7,137 nucleotides of DNA, taken from positions 1-7,137 of the forward strand of contig JAUXIQ010000097.1 of the NCBI GenBank assembly GCA_030620925.1. The letters run 5' to 3'. This stretch comes from JAUXIQ01 sp030620925 [NCBI: Nitrospinota bacterium]. GTDB taxonomy: Bacteria; JAUXIQ01. A program made the translations under genes and the position numbers. A model generated the notes under the pieces. That model was not told the origin of the DNA, did not search any database, and saw nothing but the letters and a program-made list of their open reading frames with translations. Shown in pieces: positions 5,777 to 7,137 of the stretch (the first letter of the stretch is position 1; each line of letters starts with the position of its first letter).

Positions 5777-5807
5777 CGTAAGGGCGGGTTTGAAACCCGC
5801 CCCTACC
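5777..5807. repeat. Single-hairpin palindromic element of the GTAGGGGC class
   Basis: GTAAGGGCGGGTTT (5778-5791) faces AAACCCGCCCCTAC (5793-5806) around one G, with 13 of 14 positions complementary. The core GGGCGGGTTT/AAACCCGCCC is shared with the element at 89-142. It stands in the divergent intergenic space, about 20 nt upstream of the TATAAT box of the metallo-hydrolase gene, so it may influence that promoter or insulate the two transcripts. Confidence 0.75.
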
Positions 5808-5825
5808 ACCTTGTGGTTATTCATA

Positions 5826-5831
5826 TATAAT
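5826..5831 (+). promoter_or_regulatory. Candidate -10 box (TATAAT) of the metallo-hydrolase gene
   Basis: A perfect TATAAT lies 20 nt before the chosen ATG. The region 16-18 nt further upstream is the end of the palindromic repeat and holds no clear -35 box; TTGTGG at 5811-5816 is too close. Transcription from here would give a leader of only about 14 nt that still includes the Shine-Dalgarno sequence. Confidence 0.4.
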
Positions 5832-5851
5832 AGATGGAGAAAGGAGGTAAT

Positions 5852-6604
5852 ATGGAACTGATAATCCTGGGGTCGGGGACGGCGGTGCCTTCCGCACGGC
5901 GGGGCGCTTCGGGCCTGGTGATAGTGGTAGGGGATGAACCCGTCCTTTTCGACAGCGGGCCGGGCACGCTGCAGCGCCTCGCCGGAGCGGGCGTAGACTG
6001 CCGCCGTCTGGAGAGGGTCTTCTACACTCACCTGCATCCGGACCACACTGCGGAGCTTGTCCCCCTGCTTTTTCTCTTCAGGAACCCTGATTACCTCCGG
6101 GATAAGGACCTCACTATAACCGGCCCCACCGGGTTTGAAGAATTTTACCGCAAGCTTCATGATACCTACGGCAGATGGGCGGCCGCCGAGGGGTATGAGC
6201 TTCGGATTAAAGAGGTGTTGAACAGCGAGCTGGATGCGGGAGGGTACAGGGTGAAGTCCAGAGAAGTGCTCCACACCGAGTACAGCGTTGGTTATCGCCT
6301 CGAAGATAGCAGCGGCTCTTCCATAGCTTATTCGGGGGATACAGCTTATTGCCGGGGAATAGTGGAATTGGGCGCGGGTGCGGATATACTGGTTCTCGAA
6401 TGTTCATTTCCCGACGGAGTGAAATCGGCGGACCATCTGACCCCTTCCGGCGCGGGGCGTATAGCCACAGAAACCGGCTGCGAACTGCTGGTGCTCACCC
6501 ACTTTTATCCACAGTGCGAGAACACGGATATTCTGGCGCAGGTGCGGGAGACATATAAAGGTGAGGTGGTGATGGCCGAAGACCAGATGCGCCTCAAAGT
6601 TTAA
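5852..6604 (+). CDS. RNase Z-like metallo-beta-lactamase fold hydrolase
   Basis: A 250-residue metallo-beta-lactamase fold protein of the RNase Z/arylsulfatase-like branch, which holds two zinc ions and cleaves phosphodiesters (tRNA 3' ends, cyclic nucleotides) or other esters. Metal motif T-H60-L-H62-P-D64-H65, then His141 (L-H-T-E-Y), Asp163 (Y-S-G-D-T) and His217 (T-H-F-Y-P) complete the expected ligand set; His195 in A-D-H-L-T-P matches the catalytic histidine motif of RNase Z. The N-terminus L-G-S-G-T-A-V-P is typical. It is shorter than many bacterial RNase Z proteins (about 300 residues) and I see no long exosite arm, so tRNA 3' processing is possible but not assured. Start 5852 is chosen because AAAGGAGG precedes it by four bases; the ATG at 5834 would place that site inside the coding region. 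It stands alone, divergent from the SDR gene and convergent with porB. Confidence 0.88.
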   Translation: MELIILGSGTAVPSARRGASGLVIVVGDEPVLFDSGPGTLQRLAGAGVDCRRLERVFYTHLHPDHTAELVPLLFLFRNPDYLRDKDLTITGPTGFEEFYRKLHDTYGRWAAAEGYELRIKEVLNSELDAGGYRVKSREVLHTEYSVGYRLEDSSGSSIAYSGDTAYCRGIVELGAGADILVLECSFPDGVKSADHLTPSGAGRIATETGCELLVLTHFYPQCENTDILAQVRETYKGEVVMAEDQMRLKV

Positions 6605-6636
6605 TGCTGAGTTTAATCGCTATACGGAATTATAAT

Positions 6637-6733
6637 CGTAGGGGCAGGCCCCTGTGCCTGCCCAAATAATAAAAACGCCCATGATGGGCAACCATGTGCC
6701 CATAAAGGGCAACCACGGGGGGTTGCCCCTACG
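6637..6733. repeat. 97-bp MITE-like palindromic element with 10-bp terminal inverted repeats
   Basis: The ends CGTAGGGGCA (6637-6646) and TGCCCCTACG (6724-6733) are perfect inverted repeats of 10 bp. Inside are an 8-bp-arm hairpin, GGGCAGGC/GCCTGCCC (6642-6663), and tandem-like units CCCAT-GATGGGCAACCA and CCCAT-AAAGGGCAACCA (from about 6679 to 6715), one of which is missing from the inverted relative at 1-65. No coding capacity. It fills the gap between the convergent metallo-hydrolase and porB genes, where its hairpins could also help end transcripts. No clear target-site duplication was seen. Confidence 0.75.
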
Positions 6734-6753
6734 GAGTTGTTGTTCATCAATAG

Positions 6754-7137
6754 TTATACCTCATCGGCGCGTTTGAGGAGGCGTTCCCATTTCTTTTTCA
6801 CCCGTTCCTCCACCTGGGTAATCTGCTCATCCGTCAGGTGGCGGAAACGGCCCTGCATCTCGAGGTATTCTTTGATGGGTTTCAGCTCTTCAGGTCGATG
6901 GTTCAGGGTGAAAACGCCTTCTTCTATCTCGAACAGCGGCCAGTAACCTGTCTGCACCGCCAGGCGGGCGACGTTTATCATCTGGTCTTCGGGGTATCCC
7001 CAGCCTGTGGGGCAGGTGTTCAATACCTCTATATATGAAAGCCCCCGCTTTTCCCGGCCCGTAATCTGGTGTGCCTTCTTGATTTTTCGCTTGAAATCTT
7101 TCATGTGGGAAACTGAGGCCTGGGCTATGTATGGGAG
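6754..7137 (-). CDS. porB: Pyruvate:ferredoxin oxidoreductase beta subunit, C-terminal part (5' end outside window)
   Basis: The minus-strand frame is open from the window edge (7137) to TAA at 6756-6754, giving 127 residues without a start. The visible part begins Y-I-A-Q-A-S-V-S-H and includes N-T-C-P-T-G-W-G-Y (41-49 of the visible part), A-R-L-A-V-Q-T-G-Y-W-P-L-F-E-I and E-Y-L-E-M-Q-G-R-F-R-H-L. This pattern is characteristic of the thiamine-diphosphate-binding beta subunit of multi-subunit 2-oxoacid:ferredoxin oxidoreductases, closest to the pyruvate enzyme, which converts pyruvate and CoA to acetyl-CoA, CO2 and reduced ferredoxin in anaerobes. The family is usually near 300 residues, so the thiamine-diphosphate motif and most cluster cysteines lie beyond the edge. 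The in-frame ATG at 7104 is internal and not the start. Other por genes probably lie upstream, outside the window. A different 2-oxoacid substrate remains possible. Confidence 0.9.
   Translation of the reverse strand, partial: LPYIAQASVSHMKDFKRKIKKAHQITGREKRGLSYIEVLNTCPTGWGYPEDQMINVARLAVQTGYWPLFEIEEGVFTLNHRPEELKPIKEYLEMQGRFRHLTDEQITQVEERVKKKWERLLKRADEV

Noticed and set aside
5726-6274. 182-codon minus-strand open frame opposite the metallo-hydrolase gene
   Set aside because: It overlaps the coding strand of a gene with complete metal-binding motifs and runs through a palindromic repeat.
6754-7104. Short complete gene starting at ATG 7104
   Set aside because: The frame stays open to the window edge and the residues before this Met also fit the PorB family, so it is an internal methionine of a longer gene.

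Overview
The window looks like a piece of a bacterial chromosome from an anaerobe. Its right edge carries the C-terminal part of a pyruvate:ferredoxin oxidoreductase beta subunit. An Old Yellow Enzyme family flavoprotein with a cysteine cluster and a BadH-like dehydrogenase lie nearby, and the intergenic spaces hold GC-rich palindromic repeats ending in GTAGGGGC. From memory such repeats are common in Dehalococcoidia (Chloroflexota) and Desulfobacterota genomes; I cannot choose between these from the sequence alone.

Layout. Positions 1-376 hold no gene: a truncated palindromic element, a second complete one, a third hairpin, and the leader of the first gene. Two plus-strand genes follow: a VOC-superfamily metalloprotein (377-967) and a thioredoxin-fold protein with TPR-like C-terminal helices (1047-1616). 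The second gene is the key feature. Its reading frame is interrupted by one TGA at 1146-1148, exactly where the first cysteine of the CxxC active site belongs, giving U-I-G-C. A stem-loop at 1165-1184 has the geometry of a bacterial SECIS element. I read it as a selenoprotein that ordinary gene calling would split or start too late, at 1164.

Four minus-strand genes follow, read from right to left: an SDR dehydrogenase (5583-4783) with a strong rho-independent terminator, then an alpha/beta hydrolase (4693-3893) tightly coupled (13 nt) to the OYE-family reductase (3879-2719), then a 3-hydroxyisobutyrate dehydrogenase-like enzyme (2588-1677) behind a long hairpin. The mix of NAD(P)- and flavin-dependent redox enzymes plus an esterase-like hydrolase suggests catabolism of acyl, alicyclic or carbonyl substrates, but no substrate can be named.

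Divergent from the SDR gene is an RNase Z-like metallo-beta-lactamase fold hydrolase (5852-6604) with a good start site and a TATAAT box. It is followed by a 97-bp palindromic element (6637-6733), largely the inverted copy of the one at the left edge, and then by the incomplete porB gene running off the window.

UGA is not globally recoded here: the SDR gene ends in TGA and its terminator stem begins 13 nt later. A specific selenocysteine event is therefore the best explanation for the internal TGA, with a recent nonsense mutation as the main alternative.
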